Source: Dysidea avara
Taxonomy: Eukaryota; Porifera; Demospongiae; Dictyoceratida; Dysideidae
DNA: 64,000 bases
Direction of reading: 5' to 3'
Assembly: GCF_963678975.1 (NCBI RefSeq)
Contig: NC_089272.1
Location: 59,594,574 to 59,658,573 of the forward strand
Shown piece by piece: positions 49,501-60,730 of the stretch (its first letter is position 1; every line of letters begins with the position of its first letter). The notes beneath the pieces are model-generated. The model was not told the DNA's origin, searched no databases, and saw only the letters and a program-made list of their open reading frames with translations. Made by a program: the position numbers and the translations under genes.

Positions 49501-52500
49501 AAATTCAGTCCGTAAGTGTAACTTGGGATAAGGAATCAAACCAACAAAGTCAATAGTCCATGTCTCCATGTTCAAATCTTGCCGCTTGAATGGTGGTGAC
49601 AAATTTTGGCTAGCTCTACCCGCCTGAAACAACATCCTCTTAACTTACAGTTTGCTTTGTGTACTTATCCATCTTTTGTTAATCAAACTGAAGTAAACTC
49701 ATTGCCCGTACTGTCCATTAAACAGAGAATTAATACACTAAAGTCAAGTTACTGATGCATCAATTCATAGGTCTCTTTGTAGAAAGGTGTCGAAGGAGGT
49801 GCAGATGGAAGTGTTAAAAACAGAAGATTCCAATCCTGGGGGTGTAAAGTATCTATGGTTCCAACAAACCTGCCATATTTCAAGCTCAATGCACACAAGC
49901 ATCACAATTATTTTTGACTTTAAAATATTCTAATATTGCATGGAGGGCATACAAGTACACATCAAACTATCTATATCATGTGCTGGGATCAAGTTACTGC
50001 TATTAACACACATCCGTCATGAATACGACTACTACATGGTGACACATAAAAACACTATCATATGTTCAATGTGTTGTAAAAATAAACTATCAGGATGTCG
50101 TTGAAGTGTGATCAACTGATAACAAAACTTCTAAACAATGTCAAGCACTTCTTTTATGGGATATTACACAACGTTTCAACATAAATTACAATCAGGGTCA
50201 GTATGTCAATGATAGAGGACTTGCACGCGTGAAGCAACTGTTGCTAGGCAGACATGTTTCGGGACAACTTTCTATGGCGCATATTGGGTCAGAATGAAGG
50301 TAACGAGATTTATTTACTAAGCGCTGGGTATAGTGGCACTGGGAAGCAGGGCTGGTTTCGAAATAGAAGATCTTATCATTGGCTTCGTGAAATAGGTGGC
50401 TAATTAAATTTCGATACATTACTCACCGATTTTAACTTCATCGCCTTTTTTAACGAGCTGTGTGGTATTTACAACACAACTCAACACTGATTCACTTCAT
50501 TACAGCCTGTACCAAATCCTGAGAAAGCGCTTTTCAGCCAAAACACTGTCCCGAAACATGGCCGACAGCTACGGTTGCTTAGCAATTACGATGATTTACG
50601 TCACGCTGCAAGTCCTCTATTCCTCAAGTTAACAAACTGTTGGTAAGAAACACTATAGGGCACATGCACTTGTGCGTATCGTAAAGTCGGGTTGTTAAGC
50701 GCATGCACTTACAATTTTCGGAGAAAACTTTTTGTAAAAATTGTACTTTCAGTTAGGCGCATACGCCTAATAAATATAATTGTGGTAGAACCACCACATT
50801 GTGAGAGTAGCTAATAGTCGCCTCGCCAGTGTGTAAGAATATTTGACTCCATTTCTGGGTGAAATCCTTCGTGATAAACAAGATTATCCACACTATCCAG
50901 ATGGCTGATTTGCTGTATACATAGTGAAGGGAGATCTCAAGGGAGACGTAAGTGCTTGAGGAGACATTAATTTTTCAGTACTCTCAGGTTTTCTTGACGT
51001 TCCTTGCTGTGTGTAGCTTTATCGTTGCATTTGCCAATGTGCGCTTATCATCCACGGTTAGTTACAAGAAATGTGTATGCGCTTAACAGATGCATGCGCT
51101 TAACAACCCGACTCTACAGTATACACTACCTCAATAAACAGTGCCAAGAGTTCCCAACAATCTATAAAGTAGTTTTCCTCTGTACAAAGTCACTGAGTAA
51201 TTTAAATCAATTCAGCACCCTTATAGGTGATAGAGAATTGTTGATAGGTGTTGACTGAGGTAAAGTCTTTGTACACTATGAACTCAATCCACAATGACAT
51301 CATGAACACAAGATGGCCAGGACTAATTTACAGGCGCCTATGGAGAAATTGTTTTTATTGATCATATTTCAGTCATGAAGCAAGATATCAATCAGTAGAC
51401 AATAGGTAAGGGTAAAAGTTAACAAAAAAACATTGCAAACGAGTGTATCTCGAAGCATGTGATACAATTCATCAACCGTACCTGTTTCTTAGAGCTCGAT
51501 ATTTTCTTCCTTGGTTGAAATATGATCGATCAAAACAATTTATTTTTCTGTACATTACATCCCAAATAACGTGGCCATCTTGTGCTCAAGACATCATTGT
51601 GGAAAAAGTCCATAGGACATACTATAGGTGTTTATACTCTACATCACTCAGACTAACCTAACTGTCCATTGTATGCAAGTGTTGGGAGGGAATTTTTATT
51701 ATTAAGTAGTGAGGAACTATAGCAGATTCAGCAAAATCACTGAGCCTAAAGGTACATGTACCCTCTCAATGTAATTTATCCATGACATCACCAAAATACA
51801 AACACACTACTGCATATATAGTACACTGTTAATATCAAACCATAATGATAAATGTATCGGTAGGCTAAGTCAGCATCTTGGCATCTACACGCAGAATTAT
51901 AGTTTTCTGTATTCATCAACTAACGTGTGCTACATTGAATTAAACCGAGTCACATCTGGGTCAACAGTACTGACCCAGTTTCAACCCTGTCGTGTACCTG
52001 TACAATATTTGCTTGTTGACCACTGTGACAAAATAGTTACACAATTTGCCTACACTAAAAATTGGCCACTCAGAATTGTGTCCTTTGTGATCATCAACGT
52101 TTATCGTATAAGTATTGTGTGTTGGTGCAATGTAATCAGAATGAAATTCTGTTGCACACAATTTCTGTGCCCTCATAACGTGTGCTAAGAGCTAAATTTT
52201 GGGCACATCACTAGTATATTAAGTAAACAGGCCATCCGATAGGTAAATGTACTGAATGGTCATTCAGTGGGCATTAGTGTTGTGCGATAATCGTGAATAA
52301 TCGATTATCGAGAAAAGTCATTATTGTTATCACGAAAAATTACATTATTGCATCATCATGATAATAGGAAATTTCTGGATACTTATGTAAACTACATGTG
52401 ACCAACTTGAAAAGAGAAAATTATACAACTCCAGGTATAATTCTACAAATACTTTTAATGATACTGGTTAACTATAAAGCAAGCACAACTACATAATAAG

Positions 52501-55298
52501 TGACACAGTGATAATTTATTAGAGACATTTACAGTATCTAATTGGTATTTACATGTGTAGTCAAGTATTATGATGATCGTGATAATGAGGTACATTATTG
52601 CAATAATATAATTTTCATTATCGCATACCCCTAGTGGGCATAAAGCCAAAACACATTTCCTATAAATGGGCATGGCTCGAGTCATACCTAAAACTTCAAT
52701 ACACCCCACACGTTTCCAATAAGTGGGCGTGGTTTGCAAAAGATCGTTTCTGTGTGAGTTGAAAATGAGAAAAACAAAAGAGAAGAGATCCTGATGAGAA
52801 CCTAAACCAAGGAAAAACTAATATGTTTCTTTGGGAAGAGAGCAAGTAATAATGTCTAAATGGCAGCACAATAGTGTAGCTACACAGCTATTCTAATGTT
52901 ATACTAATGTAATGATGCAATGGCTTTATGGAGAAATATAATACACCTCGCAGAAACCCCTTTCAAAAATCCTAGATCCGCAACTGGACTATAGTACACA
53001 ATCTTGATAAGTAGGTGTGGCTCATAAAAACCTTGGTTGTTGCACTGGGGTATGACATGTACATACACTTCCACGTCATCAAGCTAATTAATCACGATTA
53101 CAAAGCCGGTCATATATGATAAAATGTGGCCAGGTTGGTACACAATGTACACAGACTAAATTGGTAGATGTTATAACAAAAGAAAATTTCAAATGTCAAA
53201 CCAAAGGAAATTGTAACCACCAATTTTATTATACCAAATGATCATCGCAGTCTCCTCCAGGCTAATAGAGGGATTGCACGCGTGATGCATTATGTTTTTC
53301 ATAAAATGTTTAACAAAAGTTGCTTGTCAGACATTTGTAAGGTATGCGAGTAAAGGCTACAGCCATTCTCAATGGTTCAGTGTAGAATGGAACAGGTTAG
53401 TCGTTGTACAAAGTGTTAATGTTCACGACTGATTGATGAAAAATTGATATTATGCTTGTCCAACTTAGTACTAGTGTTTAATGTTTGTTCTAACCTTGTC
53501 CTAGCTTTTTGACAGAGATTTTCTAAGCATGGTGACAATTAAAGTAAGTGCATTCGCCCCGTTGCGTTCCATTGAAACGTAAACCTCACAAATGTCAGTC
53601 TAGCAACGGTTGTTAAGCATTTTTCGCGTGCAAACCCTCTATAGTAAACACTAATAGCACCACATGTGACACATGGGTATTCACTGTAGGCCAGTTTGCA
53701 ACTGTCATCAAATCATAAATTCACAGTTGATTTTAATTTGTTCCAAATCACCAAATCAAGGACAATGGTAGATCCAGGATGGGGCATTTGGGGCAACCCC
53801 CTTCCCTCTATGGAAGAGCCGGGGGTAGCCAGCGCCCACGCAAAAACCCAACATAGTGTATGAGAGTCCCAATATTTCAAAAATATTTCTCTATTTACCC
53901 AACATAGTGTATGAGAGTCCAAAAATATTTCTCTATTTAAGTAAATACTCTAATTTCGTTTTTATCGTGATGTTTTTACCTCAAGTTTTTGCTAATACTT
54001 ATATAGGAACACCTGAGAGAAAGAGTAGTTGGGAACTTCAGAAGAGACACAGGCATACTTTGCACTGTCAATTTGAAACGTTGTATAGAGCGGCGACCGT
54101 AATTGAACTCATGAACGGACGAAAACTAGAATACCCTATTTTGTACATAATTCAGGATTTCCAAATATTTAATGGATTTCTAATTGGATTTCTCAGATAG
54201 TGTACGAGAGTCCCAAGACGTTGGCTACCCCTTGGGAAGAGCCATACTTCCTTTGATAGAAATATTATACACCTTGTCAGACCAAACTCAATTTGTGTAA
54301 CTCATGATAACTGCATATACCACCATTTATTTCAAACTCACTTAACACAACTGTCAAACTGTCGCTCAGCATCTTTGTATGTACTAAGCACCTGTAAAGT
54401 GTTGCTGGTTTTTAAGACTTTCATAGCCTTTAAATAGCTTTAAAGACTTACAACCATCTACAAAGGCCACAATGACAAAAATCAACTTAATATAGTGTGA
54501 TCATTGCCACTTAAATAGTACAACAACTAACAAGAGAGCCAGCTCTCCCCAACCACCTACAACTTAGCTAGCCTGTTTGTGCCCCTCCCCTTGCCAGCTC
54601 CTGGATCCACCCTAGCTGAAGGACCACAATAAAACAGTACAAAGAAGTCACAGGTCAAACACTTGGAAAAGCTCCAAGTCACAGGTCAAGACAATTTTTT
54701 TTTGGATTTTCTAGTCACAGAGCTATGTAATGGATGCTTGCATACAACGGTACTGCCTCTAGTGCCACTCCTCAGTTACCGTAGGTGGGGAAAGTTACGC
54801 GTGGGAAAAGTTTTGCAAATTGCACTCTACTTTGTATACTGGCGTAAAAGTTTCACGATGCTGATTTTGCATACTAATTTATTACTGTACAAATACAAGC
54901 ATGTAGAAACTAACCGGTGTAAAAGTTTCGCGATAGCTACGTACTGTAATCGCGAAACTTTTCAAACGCGTAACTTTCCCCGCCTACGGTAATTTATTGC
55001 CAACTATTACATTACCTATAACTGAAGGCTCCAGGTCAACGAATATCGATCGTGGAACGAACTTGCCAGCTCGAGTACGACTGAAAAAGGTGCCCATGGA
55101 GGCATTCTCACTCCACCTTGGCTGTGCTCTATCCGCTTGCACTTGTCCATCAGGATCAACGCCATGTTCTAGACAATACAACTCCCAACAGGCATTCCCA
55201 ACTTGTACGCCAGCTTGACCTACGTGTATGGAAATGCACTCACGCTGTGGTGGAAGAGGTTAATAGTTACATACGCACAATAGTACATGGCGTACCAT
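43534..55298 (-). CDS. Alpha-tubulin T1, divergent, with 10-kb intron
   Basis: Exons: ATG only 55298-55296 (donor gtacgc), 55244-55016, 44711-44563, 44514-43534; 453 residues. Signatures: [67 protein letters not shown]. Exon 2 to exon 3 joins as SVI-DEVRTGT in phase across a 10.3-kb intron filled with repeats; no other N-terminal exon was found nearby. Divergent features: the K40 loop is replaced by [20 protein letters not shown] with no matching lysine; the residue equivalent to D251 is Ser (SLAEF) although the catalytic Glu254 equivalent is kept; the C-terminal tail ends [10 protein letters not shown], without the usual EEY. It could be a specialised tubulin. Pairing of the first two exons with the rest is inferred. 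Confidence 0.78.
45441..45851. mobile_element. Foldback MITE, GAATGACCTCTATCC ends
   Basis: Arms of about 180 bp in inverted orientation: GAATGACCTCTATCCGAAAT at 45441 and its inverse ending at 45851, then TATTTTCGAGTACAG and CTATGGAGAAAATTTTTT on both arms. The two overlapping open frames of 77-78 codons are mirror reads. A divergent relative is at 51286-51606. Confidence 0.75.
46172..46638. repeat. 75-bp tandem array 1
   Basis: About six units of 75 bp (GACCTCATTAATAAGACCAC, CTCATTATAGTGACCATGTC, AAGTAGGTCCCAAACATAGC, TAAGGTGTACATCAT). Central units are nearly identical and the edge units are degenerate. In T1 intron 2. A second array of the same unit starts 970 bp further right. Confidence 0.95.
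47611..47999. repeat. 75-bp tandem array 2
   Basis: About five units of the same 75-bp repeat as 46172-46638, same orientation, with its own shared variants (AAATATAGC, GTATACATC), so it has amplified separately. Confidence 0.95.
49275..49623 (-). other. Candidate internal exon, unknown gene
   Basis: 349 nt open on minus, bounded by an acceptor gttgtttcag and a strong donor CAT|gtaagtac. It reads [20 protein letters not shown], then [20 protein letters not shown], and continues about 75 further residues to INCADSPA. The IPYPKLHL piece recalls the tubulin VPYPRIHF strand, but the rest does not align, so I do not call it tubulin. It lies inside the T1 intron on the same strand. No partner exon is certain. 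Confidence 0.33.
49749..49835 (-). other. Candidate terminal exon, unknown gene
   Basis: After the acceptor tacacccccag the minus frame reads [28 protein letters not shown], then a TAA at 49751-49749. The composition is protein-like but it is only 28 codons, and its phase does not join to the candidate exon at 49275-49623. A chance open stretch is possible. Confidence 0.22.
50215..50617. mobile_element. MITE with TA-flanked GAGGACTTGCACGCG ends
   Basis: Inverted ends GAGGACTTGCACGCGTGA and TCACGCTGCAAGTCCTC with TA on both sides, which fits Tc1/mariner-type insertion. About 403 bp. Further inverted matches (CAACTGTTGCTAGGC, ATGTTTCGGGACA) extend the arms. Related to 53268-53639. Confidence 0.72.
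51286..51606. mobile_element. Foldback MITE, relative of 45441-45851
   Basis: Inverted arms sharing AATCCACAATGACATCATG and its inverse (CATTGTGG at the right), CAAGATGGCC and GGCCATCTTG, and TTGATCATATTTCA with its mirror. The words CGCCTATGGAGAAA and GATCATATTTC are shared with the element at 45441-45851, so they are diverged members of one family. Confidence 0.65.
52275..52633. mobile_element. hAT-like MITE, GCGATAAT ends
   Basis: Ends TAGTGTTGTGCGATAATC and CATTATCGCATACCCCTA, flanked by an exact 8-bp duplication GTGGGCAT (52267-52274, 52634-52641). 359 bp, rich in ATTATCG/CGATAAT words. Non-coding. In the T1 intron. Confidence 0.85.
53268..53639. mobile_element. MITE with TA-flanked GAGGGATTGCACGCG ends
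   Basis: Inverted ends GAGGGATTGCACGCGTGA and CGCGTGCAAACCCTC with TA on both sides. 372 bp; the ends match those of 50215-50617, so both belong to one family. Non-coding. Confidence 0.7.
54541..54615. repeat. Solo copy of CAGGGGCGGATCCAGG-type end
   Basis: CTCCCCAACCACCTACAACT...CTTGCCAGCTCCTGGATCC is the inverse of about 13423-13490. A fragment of the same hAT-like family that begins the composite insertion at 13414. Confidence 0.6.
54776..54992. mobile_element. MITE with TTACCGTAGG ends beside T1 exon 2
   Basis: Inverted ends TTACCGTAGGTGGGGAAAGT and its counterpart ending CCCCGCCTACGGTAA at 54992, with inner repeats of AAAAGTTTCGCGAT in both orientations. 217 bp, ending 24 bp from the T1 exon 2 donor. 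Confidence 0.7.
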
Positions 55299-55584
55299 TT
55301 TATATGCTATAAGTAAAGAAGCTACTCATTTCCCATGAATCCATCGCCTTCTACCGTCTTACCACAGCTACGTACCAGATCTAGGTTCGTCACATACCTT
55401 GCCCCTGGCATTTATTTAGAACTGAATAAAAGTCGGGCGCCGACAGACTATTAAATTAATTTTTTGACACAGTTGCAAAATGTTTTTAAAAATTTGTAAA
55501 AAAAAACAAAAAAAAACATTAAACGTCTGGTAAGTAAACCTGCACCTATCCTATTGACTAGAATACTCCAACATTTCATAAACT

Positions 55585-57840
55585 CTAATACCCTTCATCA
55601 TCTCTCTCCTCTATGCCACTGGAAGGGATCACTACTTCTTCATAGTCCATCTCTAGTGCAGCAAGATTCTCACGAGCTCAAGCAAACTCGTCACTTTCCA
55701 TACCAACTCCAACAAACCAGTGAACAAACGCACGCTTTGCATACATCAGATCAAATTTGTGATTCAGACGGGCCAAAGCTTCAACCACAGAGCTGGTGTT
55801 TGACAGCATACAGACATTAGTTTAGCCTGGTCACCACCCAGGACCACGGCAGGAGTTTCATGATTGATGCCAACTTTAAACCCAGTGGGACACCAGTCAA
55901 CAAACCGAACGGAATGAAATCCTTTAACTTTGGCAATAGCAGCATTCACATCTTTGGGTACCACATCACCACGATACAGCAAGCAACAGGTCATGTATTT
56001 TCCATTATGGGCATTACACTTTAACATCTGATTGGCTGGTTCAAAACAGGCTGTGGTGATGCTCTCAATGTCCATTTGCTCATGGTGAGCCTTCTCAGCA
56101 GAGATTAATGGAGCATAGGTTACCAGTGGGAAGTGAATGCGAGGGTAGGGTACCAGGTTGGTCTGAATGTCATTGGGGTTAAAAATTTAGTGAATCCTCA
56201 AACCTCAGCGAAGCAGTGATTGAAGACACAACTTGGGCAATCAGACGATTCAAATTAGTATAAGTTGGACATTCAATATCCAGGTTATGACGACAGATGT
56301 CATAGATAGCCTCACTGTCAACCATGAAGGCACAATCAGAGTGCTCCAAAGTGGTATTGGTGGTCAGGACAGAGTTGTATGCTCAACAACAGCAGTGGAG
56401 ATCTGAGGAGCTGGGTAAACTGAGAGCTCAAACTTGGACTTCTTGCCATAGTCATCAGCAAATTGATTCATCAACAGGGATGCGAATCCTGACCCAGTAC
56501 CTCCACCAAATGAACGGAAAACTAAAAAAAACCTGTAATGCAGTACACTGCTTGGCCTATAATAGAATATGAAAATTTTCATTAGTCATACAATGGGCAG
56601 TGACTGCATGTTGAACCCTTGCAACTGGATCAAAATGGAATCAAGTGACACAGGGCTTATTTGTACTGAATCAAGCAATCAAGGAGTTTTACCCCTTATC
56701 CCTGTCCTTTTACAAATCCTATCCATAAAAATCTCTTAACACCATTTATACTTTTGTTTGTTACAAATGTCCCTACATGAGGAGCTCATAAGCGCCACAA
56801 GGCATATACCCTGGGGACAAGTTTTAATATGCATTGATAGTACAGTGCAATGCAAATCTACATTAGCAATATTCTGCTAACGAAAATGCTTGATCCCAGT
56901 CACAAGTAAGGCCATATCTATTTGAAAAGTTGTTGTTCGGACCTGACCTACCCAATTTTGCACAGATTTTAAGAAAAGAAAAAAAATTGACCACGTGGCA
57001 CCTTAAAAATTGTTGCAAAAGATCAAGATACTCTAATAGAACAGTCAGTTGGTACAATTTGATCTCAAATATAATGCTAGCTATCTGTAAATGTAAAACC
57101 AGCATGTTCCTCACCCCTGGTGAAGAAAATCTATGATAGCATCAGTGCAGTGCTCATTGAACTGATAGCTATGTTTATCCATTATTATAGTTAGTTAGCT
57201 GTTTTTTTTTTTGGTTTTTTGCCTACCAACTGACCCATTTTGTTGTAAAATACATCCGAGTAACAACTTTTCAAATAGGTATGCCAATTCAGCAGGCAAC
57301 AGCTACATCATAATAAGTTGTATCAGTACACATACCAGCTTGCGAATGCTGTCAATGGTTTCATCCAACATTCCCTTGCCAATAGCATAAAAACCAAGCA
57401 AATAATTACTTGCAGCGTCTTCTTTTCCTGTTACGAGTCGGTCAGGATGAAACAGGTGACGGTAAGTGCCAGTTCTAACCTGGTCTGTGAAACAACAGGC
57501 TGTAAACAATATGTGTACATCACTCTGTCAATACTCTGCACATGTGTACATCACTCATTAACTGTTGGCTCTAAGTCTACGAATAATGATCGGGGCACGT
57601 ACTTCCCGCTTTCAGATTCACTAAAAAAGGTGCCTCGAGAATCATTACACTCGTGTTCATTCTGAAACAGTTTACCGTCAGGGTTAATTCCATGTTCTAA
57701 GCAGTACAGCTCCCAACAACTGTTACCAATTTGTACCCCAGCCTGGCCAATATGAAGGGAGACACACTCGCGCTATTGAACATGTGACAAAATATAACAC
57801 GAGAATACAACGCTTTTCCAAGTTGACCATTTCACATATT
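55585..57840 (-). pseudogene. Alpha-tubulin pseudogene T2
   Basis: Same four-exon layout as T3: ATG 57840-57838, exon 2 about 57772-57556, exon 3 57484-57336, exon 4 56556-55585. It is clearly dead: the exon 2 donor is lost (GTTAATGAGTGA where T3 has GTTGTTG|gtgagt), the exon 1 donor is weak (gtcaac), a one-base insertion near 56185, a one-base deletion near 56379, a short deletion near 55818 (missing NR of LNRSVCML) and a stop in the [12 protein letters not shown] helix near 55680. ADQCTG has become AKQCTA. The intron before exon 4 is alignable with that of T3, so T2 and T3 are the youngest pair in the array. Like T3 it has Asp at the catalytic Glu254 equivalent (NDIQTN) and no K40. Confidence 0.88.
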
Positions 57841-58163
57841 CAATCTTGCCGTGTGATAAATCCCATAGCTCCAATCCCCATCTCGCACCACAGTCGTAAA
57901 GGCATTAATTCGAAATCAACTAATCACCGCGGGGCAGGGCGCGTATGCATTAAAATCCCCCTCAGTGACTTAGTCGATGTTTTTTTTTTTACCTATTTCG
58001 TTATGTGACACAAATTTGGGAAATCAACACTTTCATTTATAAAAATAAATTTCAATAAAAATATATTGTACATAAAACATTTCTGGGCAGATGAGACTAC
58101 AGGCCCGCACTTATCTGATTCATTTGATATGTTATACATTCTTGCCCCTCTCTTTCATACATT

Positions 58164-60436
58164 CTAATATCCTTCATCGTCACTATCCCCTATGCCAAAG
58201 GGAGAAGTCTCCACTTCTTCATAATCCTTCTCCAGTGCAGCAAGATTTTCACGAGCAAATGAAAACTCTCCGTCTTCTATACCAACTCCAACAAACCAGT
58301 GGACAAATGCACGCTTGGCATACATCAAATCAAACTTATGATTGAGACGTGCCCAAGCCTCAGCAACAGCAGTAGTGTTTGACAGCATACAGACAGAACG
58401 GTTTAGTTTAGCCATGTCACCACCTGGGACCACTGCAGGAGCTTTGTGATTAATGCCAACTTTAAACCCAGTGGGACACCAGTCAACAAACTTTATGGAA
58501 TGAAGTCCTTTAACTTTGGCAATAGCAGCATTCACATCTTTGGGTACCACATCACCACGATACAGCAAGCAACAGGCCATGTATTTTCCATTATGGGTAT
58601 TACACTTTAACATCTGATTGGCTGGTTCAAAACAGGCTGTGGTGATGCTCTCAGTATCCGACTGCTCATGATGAGCCTTCTCAGCGGACATCAAAGGAGC
58701 ATAGCTTATGAGTGGGAAGTGAACACGAGGGTAGGGTATCAGGTTGGTCTGAATGTCATTGAGATCAAAATTTAGTGAACCCTCAAACCTCAGTGAAGCA
58801 GTGATTGAAGACACAACTTGTGCAATCAGACGATTTAGATTACTGTATGTTGGACGCTCAATATCCAGGTTACGACGACAGACATCATAAATAGCTTCAT
58901 TGTCAACCATGAAGGCACAATCAGAGTGCTCCAAAGTGGTACTGGTGGTCAATACTGAGTTGTATGGCTCAACAACAGCAGTGGAGATCTGAGGAGCTGG
59001 GTACACTGAAAACTCCAACTTGGACTTCTTGCCATACTCAAAAGAAAGTCTATCCAGTAACAAAGATGTAAAGCCTGACCCAGTACCTCCACCAAAGGAA
59101 CGGAAAACTAGAAAGCCTTGCAATCCAGTACATTGCTCAGCCTAAAATAATATTGGAAAAATTCATATGGTCAAACAATAATCTGTGTGACATACACATT
59201 GCCTATTAGACACTTTCAAAATGGTTTCTATTTCTACTAAGGCCATACCTATTGTTTGCTTGGACCGACAAACCCAATTTTGCAGATTTTAATTAAGAAA
59301 AGAAAAAAGATCACGTGACACCTTTGTAATGTATCAAGATACTCTAATAGAACAGTCAGTGGGTAAATGTTTAATCTCTCAAAGTAACATTACGGATATC
59401 TGTAGGCATAGATCACCCAAAACCAGTACCCCTCACCCCTGACTAGAACTTCAGTCCCACCTACAGTTCATTGAGCTGTGTATGTTACTAGCTATATGTT
59501 TATAAATTATCCGTTTATAATTGATTGTCTATAGTATGTACAAGTTGGGCTGGATCCTGAAAAACAGCTAAAATAAAAAAGTGGATTTGTCTCAAGAAAA
59601 TTAACATTTCAGCCAACCAGATGATGAGTGGTGGCAGCAAAGGGTCAACAACAGACACATGTGGTTTGGCTCCAATACAAGTTTGGGAAAGGGTTGTAAT
59701 GGACAAAACACTTTTATGACTTCCCATAGGAAATGTATGGTGAAAATTTTGATTGGCCGTAAATATTGTGATTGCGCATTTGAACGAAAAGATTCTGAAA
59801 TATTTTAGCAGGTCAAGCAGCACTACAAATGAGCCAAATTTCAAGATCGTGTGAAATTCCAACCATTAGTTATATTAACTTTTTATAGGATCCAGCTCAA
59901 TGCATGTGTAATATGACATGTCTACAAGTACAGGAGATACACGACACAACAGCAACAGCAACACACACACACCAGCTTGCGAATGCAGTCAAGGGTTAAA
60001 TCCAACATATCCCTGCCAACAGTGTAAAATCCACGTGAATAGTTGTTTGCTGCATCTTCTTTGCCTGTTATGAGTCGGTCAGGATGAAACAGGTGACGAT
60101 AAGTGCCAGTTCTAACCTCATCTGTTTAACAGCAGTTTGTAGATAAATTATACATTACAACCAACTCACCAACAACGGTTGGTTCCAGGTCTACGAGCAG
60201 AGCTCTGGGCACGTATTTCCCGCTGTCAGATTCACTAAAAAAGGTACCCCGAAAATCAGTAGCTTCCAGTTCATTCTGGACCAGTTTACCATCTGGGTTA
60301 ATTCCATGTTCTAAGCAGTACAGCTCCCAACAACTGTTACCAATTTGCACCCCAGCCTGGCCTATGTGAAGAGAGACGCACTCGCGCTATTGAACATTGC
60401 GATAAAATGTGAAAAACCTTTATGTAAGCTTACCAT
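58164..60436 (-). CDS. Alpha-tubulin T3, divergent
   Basis: Exons: ATG only 60436-60434 (donor gtaagc), 60386-60170, 60121-59973, 59141-58164; 448 residues, all frames open. Signatures: REC...[74 protein letters not shown]. Odd features: the loop that carries K40 in ordinary alpha-tubulin reads [17 protein letters not shown] with no aligned lysine; the segment DLTEF holding catalytic Glu254 reads DLNDI, so Glu is replaced by Asp; the tail is short, [15 protein letters not shown], ending GY instead of EEY. Exon 3 donor is a GT-rich repeat (gtgtgtgtg). Alpha-tubulin pairs with beta in microtubules, and the Glu drives GTP hydrolysis on the beta partner, so the Asp may slow it (inference). Confidence 0.88.
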
Positions 60437-60730
60437 TTAATCTTGCTGAGATCAGTGCATTAAGTTTTCAGCTAGGTTTTCAGGTTCCTGCTCACTCCAT
60501 CGTAGTGGTGGGCATTAATTTGGATTAAAAGTGATGTAAATCATAGTATCAAGAGTTAATAATAGTGGAGTTAACTCTTGATAGTATACATGTGTAAATA
60601 AAGCATTGAGCCTTGTGGGCGTGCCCATAGTAGAATTCCATTCTATATTATTTGCTAAAATATATTGCAGGCCTTCATTCTATAATAATATTTATATACA
60701 CAAATAATACTTTTCTTTCACACAATGATT

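Larger units (their letters stand above)
44712..55015. other. Large T1 intron, repeat-filled
   Basis: 10.3 kb between T1 exons 2 and 3. It contains two 75-bp repeat arrays, six or more MITEs, a short hairpin with an A-rich loop near 48370-48395 and two possible exons near 49275-49835. The other tubulin copies have introns of 48 bp to about 830 bp, so this one has been expanded by insertions. Confidence 0.7.

Noticed and set aside
49275-49623. Tubulin fossil inside the T1 intron
   Set aside because: Only a nine-residue phrase resembles tubulin; GTP-binding and flanking segments do not align.
58091-58345. Plus-strand frames across the tubulin exons (also near 55554, 60652, 61498, 62711)
   Set aside because: Antisense shadows of conserved tubulin coding sequence.
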